From positions 6,338 through 70,337 of the forward strand of contig JALGPX010000011.1 of NCBI GenBank assembly GCA_023515795.1: a stretch of 64,000 bases of DNA, read 5' to 3'. Shown here one piece after another: positions 1 through 11,108 of the stretch; the stretch's first letter is position 1, and each line of letters starts with the position of its first letter. Below the pieces are notes generated by a model, which saw only the letters and a program-made list of their open reading frames with translations, searched no databases and was not told the origin of the DNA. The position numbers and the translations under genes are program-made. Origin of the DNA: Amoeboaphelidium occidentale. Taxonomy: Eukaryota; Aphelidiomycota; Aphelidea.

Positions 1-418
1 AGAATGGCCATTGCTCTTCTTTCGCCAAGTCTGGGTTTTCTTTTCTCAATGTAGCAACTGCTTCATGTAACTTGTTTATTTTCTCAACAACCGAAGGAGT
101 ATTCACAGAAATATAAAAAGACCTGAAGACAGACGCAATTTCACATCCAAAGCGTTCAAGTTCATTCCCAAATACAGGCGGTATGTACTCGTCTGGATAA
201 AAGCGCTCTTTATAAGGATTCACGTAGAAACACTTGGCAAACTTGTCGATTTCATTTCTGTAGTAACGTTCTGTAAAGTAACTGTAGTAGAAGGAAACAT
301 CTGAAGTTGCAACGAGAACCGTAGCGCTTGATTCTTGAAAGTGGCTCAGATCCTCAAAGGAGTCAACATTCATTGCAATCTTTCGTATAAGCTCTGGTGG
401 AAGATTCAAAAGGTACAT
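1..418 (-). CDS. F-box-like protein, N-terminal part (runs off left edge)
   Basis: An open frame of 139 codons starts at an ATG at 418 and continues off the left edge without a stop. Residues 4-20 read LNLPPELIRKIAMNV, the usual opening of an F-box (hydrophobic, LPxEL, then a helix), followed by a short acidic stretch SFEDLSHF. F-box proteins link substrates to SCF-type ubiquitin ligases; that role is inferred from this short match only. The following residues are rich in Tyr, Phe and Glu and I do not recognise a second domain. The frame remains open upstream to about 535, but no earlier ATG is present, so the Met at 418 is chosen. The gene lies 129 bp beyond the stop of the WD40 receptor kinase on the same strand. 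Confidence 0.5.
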   Translation of the reverse strand, partial: MYLLNLPPELIRKIAMNVDSFEDLSHFQESSATVLVATSDVSFYYSYFTERYYRNEIDKFAKCFYVNPYKERFYPDEYIPPVFGNELERFGCEIASVFRSFYISVNTPSVVEKINKLHEAVATLRKENPDLAKEEQWPF

Positions 419-547
419 TTTCTTAGAAAAGAAGCCGCTGCTTCGTTTGTTTGGTTCTCCAGAAGAAAAGACGTGATCGTCGAGGCGCGCCAAACTTATC
501 AAGATGGTTTCAAGAATGGTTACATTGATGCCTTTTTGAAATCATTT

Positions 548-3500
548 TTATTTCCATGGCAGCTTACACTCGATAACTTCATAGACAATACATGCAAAAG
601 AGTAAATGTCGTACTTCTTGAAGTTTGCAGAACTAACAACTTTCGATCTGAAGTTATTGAAAGCTTCTGGGGATGCGTAATGCACAGATAGTCCACGAAG
701 GTTTACGATGTTGAACATTCTCGAAGCAACGATTTCCTCAGATAGGATTTGAGTGATTCCAAAATCAGTAAGATAGCATACCGGTACTTTGCCTTGTACA
801 TTAATCAAAACATTTTGTGTCTTCAAATCACAATGTGCCAAATAATGCGAGTGCATAACATCTAACGCTCTTGTGATTTCTATCAATATTTTAACCATAT
901 AATCATGAGCAGGTGTGTTATTGCGGAGCCAATCGAAAAGGGAACCATCGGGATAGTATTTCAGAATCATTGAAAGAGGTGAATCAGTATATCCTATGAT
1001 TTCACAGAAATGAGGAAAAGATGATAGCATAATCATTATACCGACTTCTTGATAAAAAGCTTCTTCGTGCAGCTTGCTCTTCACAAAGACAATTTTTTGA
1101 ATTACTGTGTCGCCTGTCTTTTTGCGCAAGACAGGATCCATAACTCTAGCAATGTAAAGTTCGCCGCCGCCTCCTGAAGCAATCTTTCTTTCTTGCGCGA
1201 TAGCGGACTGTTGCAGTAAGTATGCAGCATGCTTGGAAATCCCGATTACAGAATTTACAATTGTTTTCAAATCGGTTATTGTTGTACTTGAGAAAGTTCC
1301 AGTATCTGTAGTTAGTTTTGCGGAGTTTCCTCTCTGAATAAAAATATTGCGAAGGCCGAAAACTGAAACTAAAGTTAAAACTAAAGCAGCAGCTATTGCT
1401 AAGCCTAAGAAGACGCTAGAGTTGAAGAAAGAATCTGAAGCACTCTTGAGAGGCCATTTCACGACCGTTACTCTTTTTGCTCGCGACTGTTTAGAAGCTG
1501 TAGTCGGTAATGCACTTTTTGTACTTATTTCTTCTGGAAGCTCGGGAAGGAAGGAATAAACAGCAAAATCTTCTCCGCCTGAGAACACAGTAACATTGTG
1601 ACACAAAACAACGTTAACAGACTTTGTGTGGCCGAAATACACATCTTCATGATTTCCTGTTTGGGTATTCCACCTTCGCACGGTCAAGTCAGAACCAGCT
1701 GAGAATAGAACACCTCTGCACATCGATAAAGATTTAACCGGTCCCAAGTGACCCAAAGAGGAGGATGAGTATCTTTTCAACACTCGCTCTACAACCATAT
1801 CTTGTAATGACCACTTAATTATTGTCTTGTCGTCGGAAGCAGAGAATAGCGTAGGTCCATCAATAAGCAGTGAATTGACTTGAGACGTGTGAGTATTTAA
1901 ATCGAACATCAAGTCCAATGTCTCAGGATTCCATCCAAAGATAGCACCAAATCTTGAGCCGCCAATGACTAAATTCCCCGCTGCAGTTATACATGTCAGA
2001 GGTTCAACAACTTCTGTGGTTCTAATGCCATCTATGCTCAAGATGGGATCAAATTTAACAATTTGTAATGTATCAATTATAACGAAGAAGCTTCGAGACA
2101 GATATGTGAGTCCAATTATTGATTTCGAGGAAGTATTGAATAAAACGGTCGCCTCTTTCATGCGATCTTTTGCAAAGCTTTTTACTGTTCCGTCCCTAGA
2201 TGACGTAACAATATCGTCTTCGAACGTCAACATGGTTGTTATCGAGCTTTGGTGTTGCTGTAGAGATTCCAGCCTTGTGGCGTTATTTAAGTAAAAAGAT
2301 TGCACTTCACCGCCAGCTGTCCCAATAAACAAAATATTTTCAATTGCATTCATTGCCGTAATTGAACCATTTCGGTCCTCAAACGAGTATGCCACTCTTC
2401 TTGTCAACATGTTCCATCTTTTAACTGTACCATCTAAAGCTGATGAGTAAAGAATACCAGTTGCATCAAGTTGGACAGAATGAATATTATCTTGGTGTCC
2501 AACATACGTTTCAAGAACTTCAAGGGAATAAAAATCTCGAGATTTGATAAAGAAATCACCATGACCACTAAAGACACGAAGTTCCCTTGAAGCCAGACAA
2601 TTGCATCCGACTCCCTCCTCTAAACTGGCATCAAATGTGGCGGCCAAATAGTTGGAACTATGTATACCGCTTGTTGTGCAGATAACTACATATTCCTGGA
2701 CAACAAGAAGGGCATTCACAAAAGTGGGCATCGAAATGGTATTTCTGATATCGCCAGTTTTCCTATTCCAAATGACCACTCTAGAATCGGAGGCGCCTGA
2801 GAATAGCATCTCCTCGTTCAATTGAATTGAGTTTACTGTTGCTGTATGGCGGGCAAATTGGTTCGTTTGAAAACCTGTGGAAATATTCCATTGTCTGATA
2901 TTTCGGTCGTTTCCGCCGGAGAAGAGAAAACCATTCATAGAATTAATGGCTTGAACCCCGCGAGTGTGTCCTGAAAATTAGCTGAAGATCCTTACAACAC
3001 GTACCGTAAAATATTTTGGTATTAATGCGCTCAGACAGACTCCATTGCCTTATTGTCGTATCGGAGCTGCCAGAGTAAAGGACATCATCAGAAACGTGCA
3101 AACAATTAACAGTTCCGGTATGACCATCGAAAATAGCGAAAGGAGTATTGCTGTTGGATGATGTGTCTATAAGCCGAATCATTAAGTCTTCGCTGCCTGT
3201 CAAGGCAAATTCTTTCCATAATATCATTGTTCTCGGCATTTTTAAATTGGTTTTAAATTCAACAATCGGTGATGAATTCGTCAAGCTTCGTTTTATCACA
3301 GAGTTGCTACTGGACCCCGAGTAAAGATGGCCATTATGATAATGGAGATTTTGTACTGAACCTTCATGACCACTCGAAAAAGCTTCCAGCAAACTTCCTG
3401 TTGTGACATTCCACTTGAAAATCCCAGTATTAGAGCCTCCAGCATAAAGAACTCTATCCACAGCAACCAATGAATACACTTCTCCTTGAAAACCCGAAAA

Positions 3501-4239
3501 CGTCTGCAGCTTGACACCAGTGTTAATATCCCACGAATGAACATCAAAACCATAACCAGCAGAAAAAAGTAAGTTTCCACTCAAGTAAAGTGCAAACGCA
3601 GAGTTAGTATGTTCACTGTAAATCCTTTGCAGAGAAAGATCAGACAGGCGATGTTGAGTTAAGCCTGAACCAGATGCTCTGCTCCCGACAAATAGCGAGA
3701 AATCATTGGCAGTAACAAAGAATACTTCTGCTCCGATATCTTTACAAATATTAGTCACGTAACGATTTTAAAGCATTCTTACCAACTGATCTCAATACCC
3801 TTCCTGTAGTCAAATCTATGTGTCTGACCTTGTAATCGTTTCCTCCAGTGTACAATCGATTATCCTGGTATGTTATGGAATTAATCAAAGTGCTTGAAGA
3901 ACTCAGGCGTATTCTTCGCAATATAGCTGCAGTTTGCAAATTCCATACTACGATCATATCGTCAAACCCTGATGTGATCATTCTAGAATCGTTTGTTAAG
4001 GTAAAAGAGAATATTTGACTTAAATGTGCCCGGAATGTTCTTTCTATCGCACCAGTGTCGATGTTCTTTTGAACAATATCGTTAGCAGAGGTGATCAACA
4101 AGGAGTTCTCATAAGCAGCAATTCCAAGAACCTTCCCGCTTGAATCTCTCAACAGGAAACTCTTCTCATGTTCCAAGGTAACTGCGACGATGTTCAATAT
4201 GGCCAATACTATGACTTCCATTAGGACCTTGAAACTCAT
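548..4239 (-). CDS. WD40-ectodomain receptor-like protein kinase, C-lobe shortened
   Basis: Three exons (4239-3783, 3739-3005, 2970-548) give 1204 aa. Introns of 43 nt (3740-3782, branch point TGACTAAT) and 34 nt (2971-3004) keep the frame and rebuild WD repeats across both joins. Residues 1-22 form a signal peptide. About 30-880 carry many WD40 blades (repeats such as LFSGGNDRNIRQWN and LYSSALDGTVKRWN). Residues about 914-937 are a membrane span. From about 990 comes a kinase domain with a Gly-rich SGGGGE loop, HCDLKTQN catalytic loop and an intact DFG. The protein stops at LPWK, at the end of helix F, so subdomains X-XI are absent. No GT precedes the stop, so no further exon is apparent. 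WD40 domains are normally intracellular; an extracellular set is unusual. Ligand unknown. A role as a cell-surface sensor is inference. Confidence 0.85.
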
Positions 4240-4337
4240 CTTTTTAGTTCAAAGTTGAAACAAGACCAAAATTTTCAGCGAAAAGCTGTTTGATCCGCTG
4301 CTAGCCGTCAAGACTAAAAAGTTTATTAGCCTGCTCT

Positions 4338-5583
4338 TTATTGAAGCCTGTCAAAAATAGTGTTCCTATAGCAACGTCTAGCCATGCGTGACGAATACTT
4401 GACAATGCCTGAATTCTCAGACAAAATTCCGTGTATGAGCAACGGCGCTACTTCTTTTTGTCCTTCAGTGTCCAATTCTTTTATCGCCATCTCCTTGTCT
4501 CCAAAATATGCCTCTCTGAGGAAGTTTACTAGTTTTTCGGATTTTGGGCGAGGTGGCATCCCACCAAAACAGATGCTCATGGCAGAATTCATGTATCTGG
4601 ACAAGTAGTATTGTAGCGCCTCAGTCTCTGTTGGTTTCAAATTTTTCCGGAGATGGACACTTAGCGCCATGCAACACTGTTTCAATACCCCAATTTGACC
4701 ACCGCTCTCGTTAACGATCAAGTTTCTCAAACTTGAGTGCTTATTCATTTTTTCTTTCAGACCAAATCTCACGTCAGAAACGAAAGCATGAGACTCCTCC
4801 TCTGTCAAGATAAAATCATTGCTGTTAAAACCTTCTGCGGGCCTCAACTCAGCAAGATTGGGATCTCCAATTTCAAATGAATATCTTGCAGATATGATCA
4901 GTTTCATATTATCGATTTTAGGCAGCATAACTTTAATCAAAAGATTCCAGTCATCGGCCTCTTTATATATCATTTGAGCATCATCCAAAATTAAAATGTG
5001 AGGCTTATCGTCTTGAAACGGATTATCATACGTTTGAGCCTTCAGATCAATGCCAACATTCAATAGAAGGGTTCCAAATGTACCGCCACTCAAACAATTT
5101 ACATACGACACGTTGCTGTCTTTTAAACAGGTCTCCATGAACATCACAAGCAAAGTTGACTTGCCTACTATGCCACCAGGTGAGATGCAAACATGTTTAT
5201 TCCTGGCCACCATTCCCATCAGCTTCTCAAGGAGTTTTTCGCGATTAAAGTAACCATATGTTTTGTTAACAACGCCATAAAGCACATCTGCCAGTGTTCC
5301 ATCATCAAACAGTTGAACAAGACCATCAATCATGTTGTCTACAATTAAACGACAGATTAACCGCAGGTATTAGAAATAAAGCACCTGAAATGGGATACAA
5401 ATAATCAAACAATTGTACGCCTCTATATTTACAAAGTCTTTCCCACTCTTCTTTTGAAATTTTCCACAATTCTTTTACAGTCGAGTCATAATCTTTCTCA
5501 ATTTGTTGCAAAAGAGCTACAGGAACGGGTCGAAGACCTTTAATAAAAGTAATAAAATTATCCTTTACTAACAAGCGACTCAT
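4338..5583 (-). CDS. P-loop NTPase of unknown role (AAA/STAND-like)
   Basis: Two exons (5583-5385 and 5338-4338) joined across a 46-nt intron (5339-5384, GTGCTT...TGTAG) give 399 aa. About residue 110 has a Walker A-type motif PGGIVGKST and about residue 175 a Walker B-type strand HILILDDAQ, with downstream sensor-like ISARYS. The arrangement resembles AAA+, archaeal-ATPase or STAND NTPases that switch on nucleotide binding. The N-terminal 70 residues are helical and charged and I do not recognise them. No signal peptide or membrane span is present, so it is probably cytosolic. It sits between two receptor-like kinases on the same strand; a link in signalling is only suggested by position. 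The C-terminal part has no repeats typical of NOD-like receptors. Crinkler-type NTPases are an alternative family. Confidence 0.7.
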
Positions 5584-5748
5584 CTTTGGAATAATAAGTT
5601 GTAAGACTTGAACTTTGTGACTGATTTTTTTGGTGACTCGCGCTGGTCGATCTGTTTCAGAAGCGCGATTTTTGTTTCAGCTCGCGATACCGTGAATGCC
5701 GCTGTGTTTAATAAATTTATTAAGCTATTCGTGTCTTAGCTATAACTA

Positions 5749-8106
5749 TTATGCCCAGGGCTGCTTTCGGTGTAGTATTTCGTGAACAACCATTGCCCAT
5801 GCAAAAACATCTCTTGGCGTCCGGATTATGACTATCCTATTATTCTTTGGAAACACTTCAGGAGCAGCGTATGCAGTAGAGAAGATATAGTTTTCAGGAA
5901 CAATTGTATCTTTGATCTGAAGTGACTTCGGTGGTAAAGATTTTGCCATACTGAAATCAGAAATCAGACAATAAAGTCTCTTGGAATCCGCGTCGATATC
6001 AAGAAGTATGTTATCTGGCTTAACATCGCAGTGAACTATTCCTTTGGAGTGAATACTTTGAATACCTTTTGCTATATCTAGTGCCAAAGAGAACCGCAAC
6101 TTCCATGGTATTTTTGTTTCAGGATGGTAAAGAAACATCTTCAACGAGCCTTGAGGATAAAAGAGCATAATCATGGACACAGGGTTAGTGCAGTAACCAA
6201 TAACTTTTGCGCAATGCTTAAACTCGTGAACTGAAGCCATGAATTGTAATTCCAAATCAAATGCAGTTCTTACGGCGCCAGGGACAGCAACATCTACCAT
6301 TCCTATTTGCTTTACAATCACTACTTGTGCTAACCATTTTAATTGTGGACTTACTGCTTCTGCCAAAAAGATTTCTCCTATAGTACCTTTGGAAATGAAC
6401 TGAACAGCCTTATATTCATCACGATGAAATTCTCTCAAACCTGGGATAATTAAACCAGCATCGGCCATCTCAATTGTAACTCTTGCCATCTCAGCTGGAG
6501 TACCTTTAGGAATTCGGGGATCATTTATATTAGGATACTTTCTTCTTTTCCTAAATAATAGATAGAGCGCAGCCAATGCAAACAAGCCAACGACACCAGC
6601 AAAAATACCTCCCACCATTATTGGAGTACTGTTTTCGGCGCTGTTCTGGTCTAGATTTTCAACTGGAGGAGGCCTTGGTTGTATTCGGGTGAGGCTATCT
6701 GTAATGTTGCTACTTGAAGTAGTTGTGGTTTGTGCCATAATTCTTGTGTTTGATCGGATTATTGTGGTTTTTGCCCTGGTAGTATTGCTGAAATCGTAAG
6801 ACCACAAATCGTTTGTTATCGAAACACCTAATCCCTGTTGACCAATTATCCCTGCGAATAGATAAACCTTTTCACTATTCGGCTCATAAAAGGAAACACC
6901 AAAAGCTTTTGGACCAGGATGACATTTTTGGAACTGGCAAGACTCCTTTCGATTGGCATACAAAGCTCCACTACTTATCGTTATTGTTCCATCAATAAAT
7001 GCCCACTGCTCTTTCTCAGAATCAAATTGCCAAAGATCCCCAAGATATCCACTTCCTTGGCCAGATCGGCCGAAACCAACTCCGCCGTATACGATTAGAA
7101 TGCCAGTTTTAGTGATAAAAGAGGCTTGAGCACCATGTCTGCCTCCTGGATAGTTCTTTTCTTGGAAGACTCTAATAGTTTCATAGAATGCATAAGTTTG
7201 AAGGCTTTCCTCCAACAATCCTAATCTTTTCCATACTCCAGTATCGAGGCGATATTCATATATGGCGCTATAACTTTCTCCGCCTGTGTTGACATTTTCT
7301 TCTCCTCCATAAAGTATTATTCGATCATTATTTTCGTCGTATACCATACTTGCATGCAGTCTAGATGGAGGTTTGTTTACCTGGGACATTTCCTCCCAGT
7401 TTGACACTGAATAATTATACCTCCATAGTTTATCACTTGCGACAAACGGTCTTCCTGTACCTGAACCTCCAGTATATCCACTATAAAGATAGAAGGATTT
7501 TTCAGAAGTACCAGGTGCGTTAGTAAGACGTTGAATCCCCTTCATTTCTGCAGGAATATCCTTGTAAACATTCTGTCCAGGACTGTTGCCTGAAACCCAC
7601 ATCCATAGAGTACTATTAATATTGTATTTCCAATAGTCATCCAATGCTTGCGATGGTGTGTCTCCGCCAAAAAGGTGAAGCTGATCTTGAGTCTCGTCAC
7701 AAATTAATGTTGCGCGTCTTCTACCGCTTGGCCATCCTTCTTCGGTAAATGTTCCTCTACCACGGTAGTCACCAGCGTAATTAGGTATCAGGTATCGTCC
7801 AAGCCACGACCATTGTTCAATTGCAGAATCAAACGCCCACAGGTCAGATAAAGTTCCTGTTGCGCTCGAGAGGTCAAACCCTGTTCCGCCAAATATGAAT
7901 AGCTTTCCTAATCTGGCGTGATAGCATTGAGCCGTGTAAAGTCGAGCACTTGGAGTATAGTCATTATTGTACTCTCCCAAATCGCCGTAAACAGGTTTGC
8001 CACTCGCAGACTTTGATCCCGATATCCACGACCATTCATTAGCGTATCCCGAAACACCTGCGGCAAGAAGCACAAGGATCCGAGCGATGTAATTGATCGA
8101 TATCAT
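5749..8106 (-). CDS. Kelch-ectodomain receptor-like protein kinase, C-lobe shortened
   Basis: A single exon of 785 aa starting at ATG 8106. A signal peptide (about residues 1-22) is followed by kelch-type beta-propeller repeats to about 460 (repeated FIFGGTGFD, LHLFGGDTP, LIVYGGVGFGR and DLWAFD/DLWQFD strands). A Ser/Thr-rich stalk leads to a membrane span at about 498-520 followed by RKRRK, giving an extracellular propeller. The kinase domain (about 568-785) has VIVKQ with the ATP-binding Lys and an HCDVKPDN catalytic loop, but DFS in place of DFG. It ends KQPWA and then two stop codons, so the last part of the C-lobe is missing, as in its neighbours. An AATAAA lies about 30 nt beyond. It is a clear paralogue of the gene at 8297-10684. 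Whether it is catalytically active is open. Confidence 0.85.
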   Translation of the reverse strand: MISINYIARILVLLAAGVSGYANEWSWISGSKSASGKPVYGDLGEYNNDYTPSARLYTAQCYHARLGKLFIFGGTGFDLSSATGTLSDLWAFDSAIEQWSWLGRYLIPNYAGDYRGRGTFTEEGWPSGRRRATLICDETQDQLHLFGGDTPSQALDDYWKYNINSTLWMWVSGNSPGQNVYKDIPAEMKGIQRLTNAPGTSEKSFYLYSGYTGGSGTGRPFVASDKLWRYNYSVSNWEEMSQVNKPPSRLHASMVYDENNDRIILYGGEENVNTGGESYSAIYEYRLDTGVWKRLGLLEESLQTYAFYETIRVFQEKNYPGGRHGAQASFITKTGILIVYGGVGFGRSGQGSGYLGDLWQFDSEKEQWAFIDGTITISSGALYANRKESCQFQKCHPGPKAFGVSFYEPNSEKVYLFAGIIGQQGLGVSITNDLWSYDFSNTTRAKTTIIRSNTRIMAQTTTTSSSNITDSLTRIQPRPPPVENLDQNSAENSTPIMVGGIFAGVVGLFALAALYLLFRKRRKYPNINDPRIPKGTPAEMARVTIEMADAGLIIPGLREFHRDEYKAVQFISKGTIGEIFLAEAVSPQLKWLAQVVIVKQIGMVDVAVPGAVRTAFDLELQFMASVHEFKHCAKVIGYCTNPVSMIMLFYPQGSLKMFLYHPETKIPWKLRFSLALDIAKGIQSIHSKGIVHCDVKPDNILLDIDADSKRLYCLISDFSMAKSLPPKSLQIKDTIVPENYIFSTAYAAPEVFPKNNRIVIIRTPRDVFAWAMVVHEILHRKQPWA

Positions 8107-8296
8107 GGAAGCAATTATAAAATGTCAAGTATCACGGAGATGTTAACAACGAACTTCATCGTGAGTGTGAACCATGACGCCAGTTACAACCAATCAACGA
8201 ACTCTCTAGCAAAGTCCATGATTGTGAACGATGAAAGTCGCACCAGAGCAGTAAAGCCTTGCTCTATTTAATAATATTTCACTATGCGAAGGAACA

Positions 8297-10684
8297 TCAA
8301 AGCCATGGCTCGTGCTTATTCATCAAAGCAGAGCAAACCATTCCGAATGCATAAACGTCTCTTGATGGTTGACAAGTCTGTATCACTCCCTTCACGGGAA
8401 ACGTTTCTGGTGATGCGTATCGTATGTTAGTCGGAGGATAATGAGGCATCCGTGTGTCTGTTTTAGGCCTTTTTGATGGAACAAGAACAGCAGACCTGAA
8501 GTCAGTTATCACGCTGGTGTATCTCAATAGTGATCCATCAAAGTCTAATAAAATGTTCTCGCATGAAATATCGCAGTGAATGTAACCTTTCCTATTAATA
8601 GCGTTGATTCCTGCTGCCAGAGTCTGAATAAACCAATATCTCTGTCTTGATGAGAATATCTTTGACTTCTCATTTAATGCCTTCAGAAGAGATCCATGAG
8701 GATAGTATCTTAAAATTATGGATACAGGATTAGTGCAATATCCAATTATAGTAGCACAATGCTTAACTTCAACGAAAAGCTGCATAATTGTAATCTCATT
8801 GTCAAAAGAAGCTCGTAACTCTCCAGGAACAGCCTTGTCTAGTTGCCCGATTTGTTTCACTACAACTTTTGGACCGATTTTCTTCAATTCTGGGCTTACA
8901 CTATCAGCAACGAATATATCACCAGTGTTGCCACTTTTTAGCTTAGTTCCTAAGCGGAACTCTTGACGATAATACTCCCGGTATACAACAGCGTTACTGG
9001 TATTAACGGTGCCAAAATCAGTATTAACATCTTCGAGTGGTAAATCTTCAGGCCTGAATCCAGTGTTACTTCTTTCAATGTCAGTTGGGTAGGTGCTCCT
9101 GATATTTTTGGGTTCTTCTGTTTTACCATAGCTTTGGTATTGTTTAGCTCTAGTTCGATAACTCCACCAAATACACCAAATTAGAAGTACAACAGCAAAA
9201 GCCACTGAAACTGAAACTATTACAATACTATTACCGTCCATTTCATCCGAAACTGCGGGCGCAACTACTTCCGGTCCCCTGGTGTTCCTTCTCGGCTGAG
9301 ATACTGTAGCTGATGAGAGGAAGGTAGACGATTGGGTGGTAATTGTAGTTCGAACCTTATCACTGAAATCAAATGACCAAATTTCATTGGTATACAGCCA
9401 GGTACCGGTTACTGAGAAGAATTCCCCAAAAGTGATAACAAATGTCTCGGTTTCTGCATCAAAGAATGAACCTCCGGCTAATCTTCCTCCAGGATAGCAT
9501 GAAGCACAAGAGACCCCAGAACTTGCAGGGTGCCGTGATCTTATATTAATTTCTCTATCGCCAGAAATCCAAGCCCATTGTCCCTGCCCAAAATCAAAAA
9601 CAAACATGTCGTTCATAGCTCCATTTTGAGATGTAATTCGATCAAATCCAAGGCCGCCAAATATTATAAGCTGATCTTTAACGGAATTATATGCAACGTA
9701 TGAATATCTTCGAGAGCTAGGCCGTGTAAATTCGTCAAAAATGGAAATCCTGTTATAGTAGCCATAATCAAAAAACCCATCCATAGAAGTGAGGTTTTTC
9801 CACGAGCCTGTATGAGTATCGTATTCAATAATTGTGTTGAATAAGAAAAAGGTGTTGTCTGAACGATTCTGGAAAACCCCTCCAAACACCAACAGTCTGC
9901 TAGATGACTGATCGTCTCCAGGAAGTTTTCTTACAGCCATCGATGCGTCAATGCGAGCCATTGGCCATTCTTTAACACTCTCGTTAACTTGATTCCACGA
10001 CTCATTAGCATAATTGAAATTCCATAAAGAATCACTTTGTATTGCCGCGCTACCTGTACCACTTGTCCCAGAGTAGATGTAAAACGACTTTTCAGTTTCA
10101 ACTGTAGCTGAAGCATATTTTGAAGGCGATTGTAGCTCTTCTGGAATATCCTGATAATCAGACCTTAGAGGCATATTGCCTTTGACCCATCTCCATTTCG
10201 TCCCGTCGATATCATAAGCCCACACGTCATCCATATAATCGATTCCAACTCCAGAGAACAACCACAGCATATTCTGTTTGGAATCACATGTAAGATGACC
10301 AAAATGCCTTGAAGATGGCCATACCTGATCATCGAATTCGTTCCGTATCGAATAATCCCCCAAGTAAAACACATCCAAGAATCTTCCCAACCAACTCCAT
10401 TGATTAGTGTCTACAGAGTATTCCCATAGATCCGAGAGAAATCCGTCTGCTCTATTATGCATTCCAAAGCCTCCAAAGACGTAAAACTTTCTAGTGATAT
10501 GGTTGAAACAATTGGGTATGGCAGCCCTGCTAGATGGTGTGAATGAATCACCTGCCTGATACATTCGACCGAACTCAGCTGGAGAATTGACAGTCTTTGA
10601 ACCCTTGAGCCATGTCCATTCATTCTTGTATCCATGAACTATCGCTAGGATCGTCAGAGCTATCAAAGTGAATCTAAGGCTCAT
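8297..10684 (-). CDS. Kelch-ectodomain receptor-like pseudokinase
   Basis: A single exon of 795 aa from ATG 10684. It has a signal peptide, kelch-type repeats (FYVFGGFGMHNR, LIIFGGLGFDR, DMFVFDFGQ), a membrane span at about 481-505 and a kinase-like domain from about 574 to the end. The ATP-binding Lys is kept (VVVKQ). The catalytic loop reads HCDISCEN, so the Asp and Asn remain but the usual Lys is Ser, and DFG is replaced by DFR. Together with the end at HEPWL, just after helix F, this suggests a pseudokinase or a weak enzyme. The layout and sequence match the neighbour at 5749-8106, 190 bp downstream on the same strand, so the pair arose by tandem duplication. The ectodomain ligand is unknown. 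Confidence 0.85.
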   Translation of the reverse strand: MSLRFTLIALTILAIVHGYKNEWTWLKGSKTVNSPAEFGRMYQAGDSFTPSSRAAIPNCFNHITRKFYVFGGFGMHNRADGFLSDLWEYSVDTNQWSWLGRFLDVFYLGDYSIRNEFDDQVWPSSRHFGHLTCDSKQNMLWLFSGVGIDYMDDVWAYDIDGTKWRWVKGNMPLRSDYQDIPEELQSPSKYASATVETEKSFYIYSGTSGTGSAAIQSDSLWNFNYANESWNQVNESVKEWPMARIDASMAVRKLPGDDQSSSRLLVFGGVFQNRSDNTFFLFNTIIEYDTHTGSWKNLTSMDGFFDYGYYNRISIFDEFTRPSSRRYSYVAYNSVKDQLIIFGGLGFDRITSQNGAMNDMFVFDFGQGQWAWISGDREINIRSRHPASSGVSCASCYPGGRLAGGSFFDAETETFVITFGEFFSVTGTWLYTNEIWSFDFSDKVRTTITTQSSTFLSSATVSQPRRNTRGPEVVAPAVSDEMDGNSIVIVSVSVAFAVVLLIWCIWWSYRTRAKQYQSYGKTEEPKNIRSTYPTDIERSNTGFRPEDLPLEDVNTDFGTVNTSNAVVYREYYRQEFRLGTKLKSGNTGDIFVADSVSPELKKIGPKVVVKQIGQLDKAVPGELRASFDNEITIMQLFVEVKHCATIIGYCTNPVSIILRYYPHGSLLKALNEKSKIFSSRQRYWFIQTLAAGINAINRKGYIHCDISCENILLDFDGSLLRYTSVITDFRSAVLVPSKRPKTDTRMPHYPPTNIRYASPETFPVKGVIQTCQPSRDVYAFGMVCSALMNKHEPWL

Positions 10685-11108
10685 TTTATGTTCACAGTGA
10701 TCGAGATCTAAAAATAGAACTCTTGTTGGGTTGCCTGGAGAAGAAGGATGGCTTCAGGATTGATAATGAAGACATTGGCCGCGACATTGATCTATTGACT
10801 GATCAAGTGAGACCGTTGCACGATAGCCCGTTGACAACCGTTGCTAAGATGTGTTTGATTGAGTCGATTGACGAGTGTAAGACAAGAGGTCCGTTACACT
10901 TATTGAGAAGCTATAGTTGATCTATTCTTGGTTAATGAAATCCGCTTTCCAGATCCTTAACGAACCTTTTATCCTTAGAGAGAAGGATATATCATTTTTG
11001 GGCGTTGTATCAGCGACAGAAAGATGACATCAGGACATGCAAGGCGACAGTTAGAAGCTACCAGACACAAAAGATATGAACTTGTCATCATAAAACATAT
11101 CTGTTCAG
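10685..11108. other. Intergenic, no gene seen
   Basis: About 420 bp upstream of the kelch pseudokinase start and beyond the stop of the next minus-strand gene. Short frames are present but none starts with ATG and has recognisable content. It should hold the pseudokinase promoter. Confidence 0.5.

Noticed and set aside
548-700. An intron allowing the WD40 kinase to continue into the F-box frame, which is in the same phase
   Set aside because: No GT donor lies before the TAA at 548, and the F-box frame has its own ATG, so two genes are more likely.
10723-10920. Plus-strand frame of 65 codons upstream of the kelch pseudokinase
   Set aside because: It lacks an ATG at its start and has no recognisable protein features; it lies where the promoter should be.
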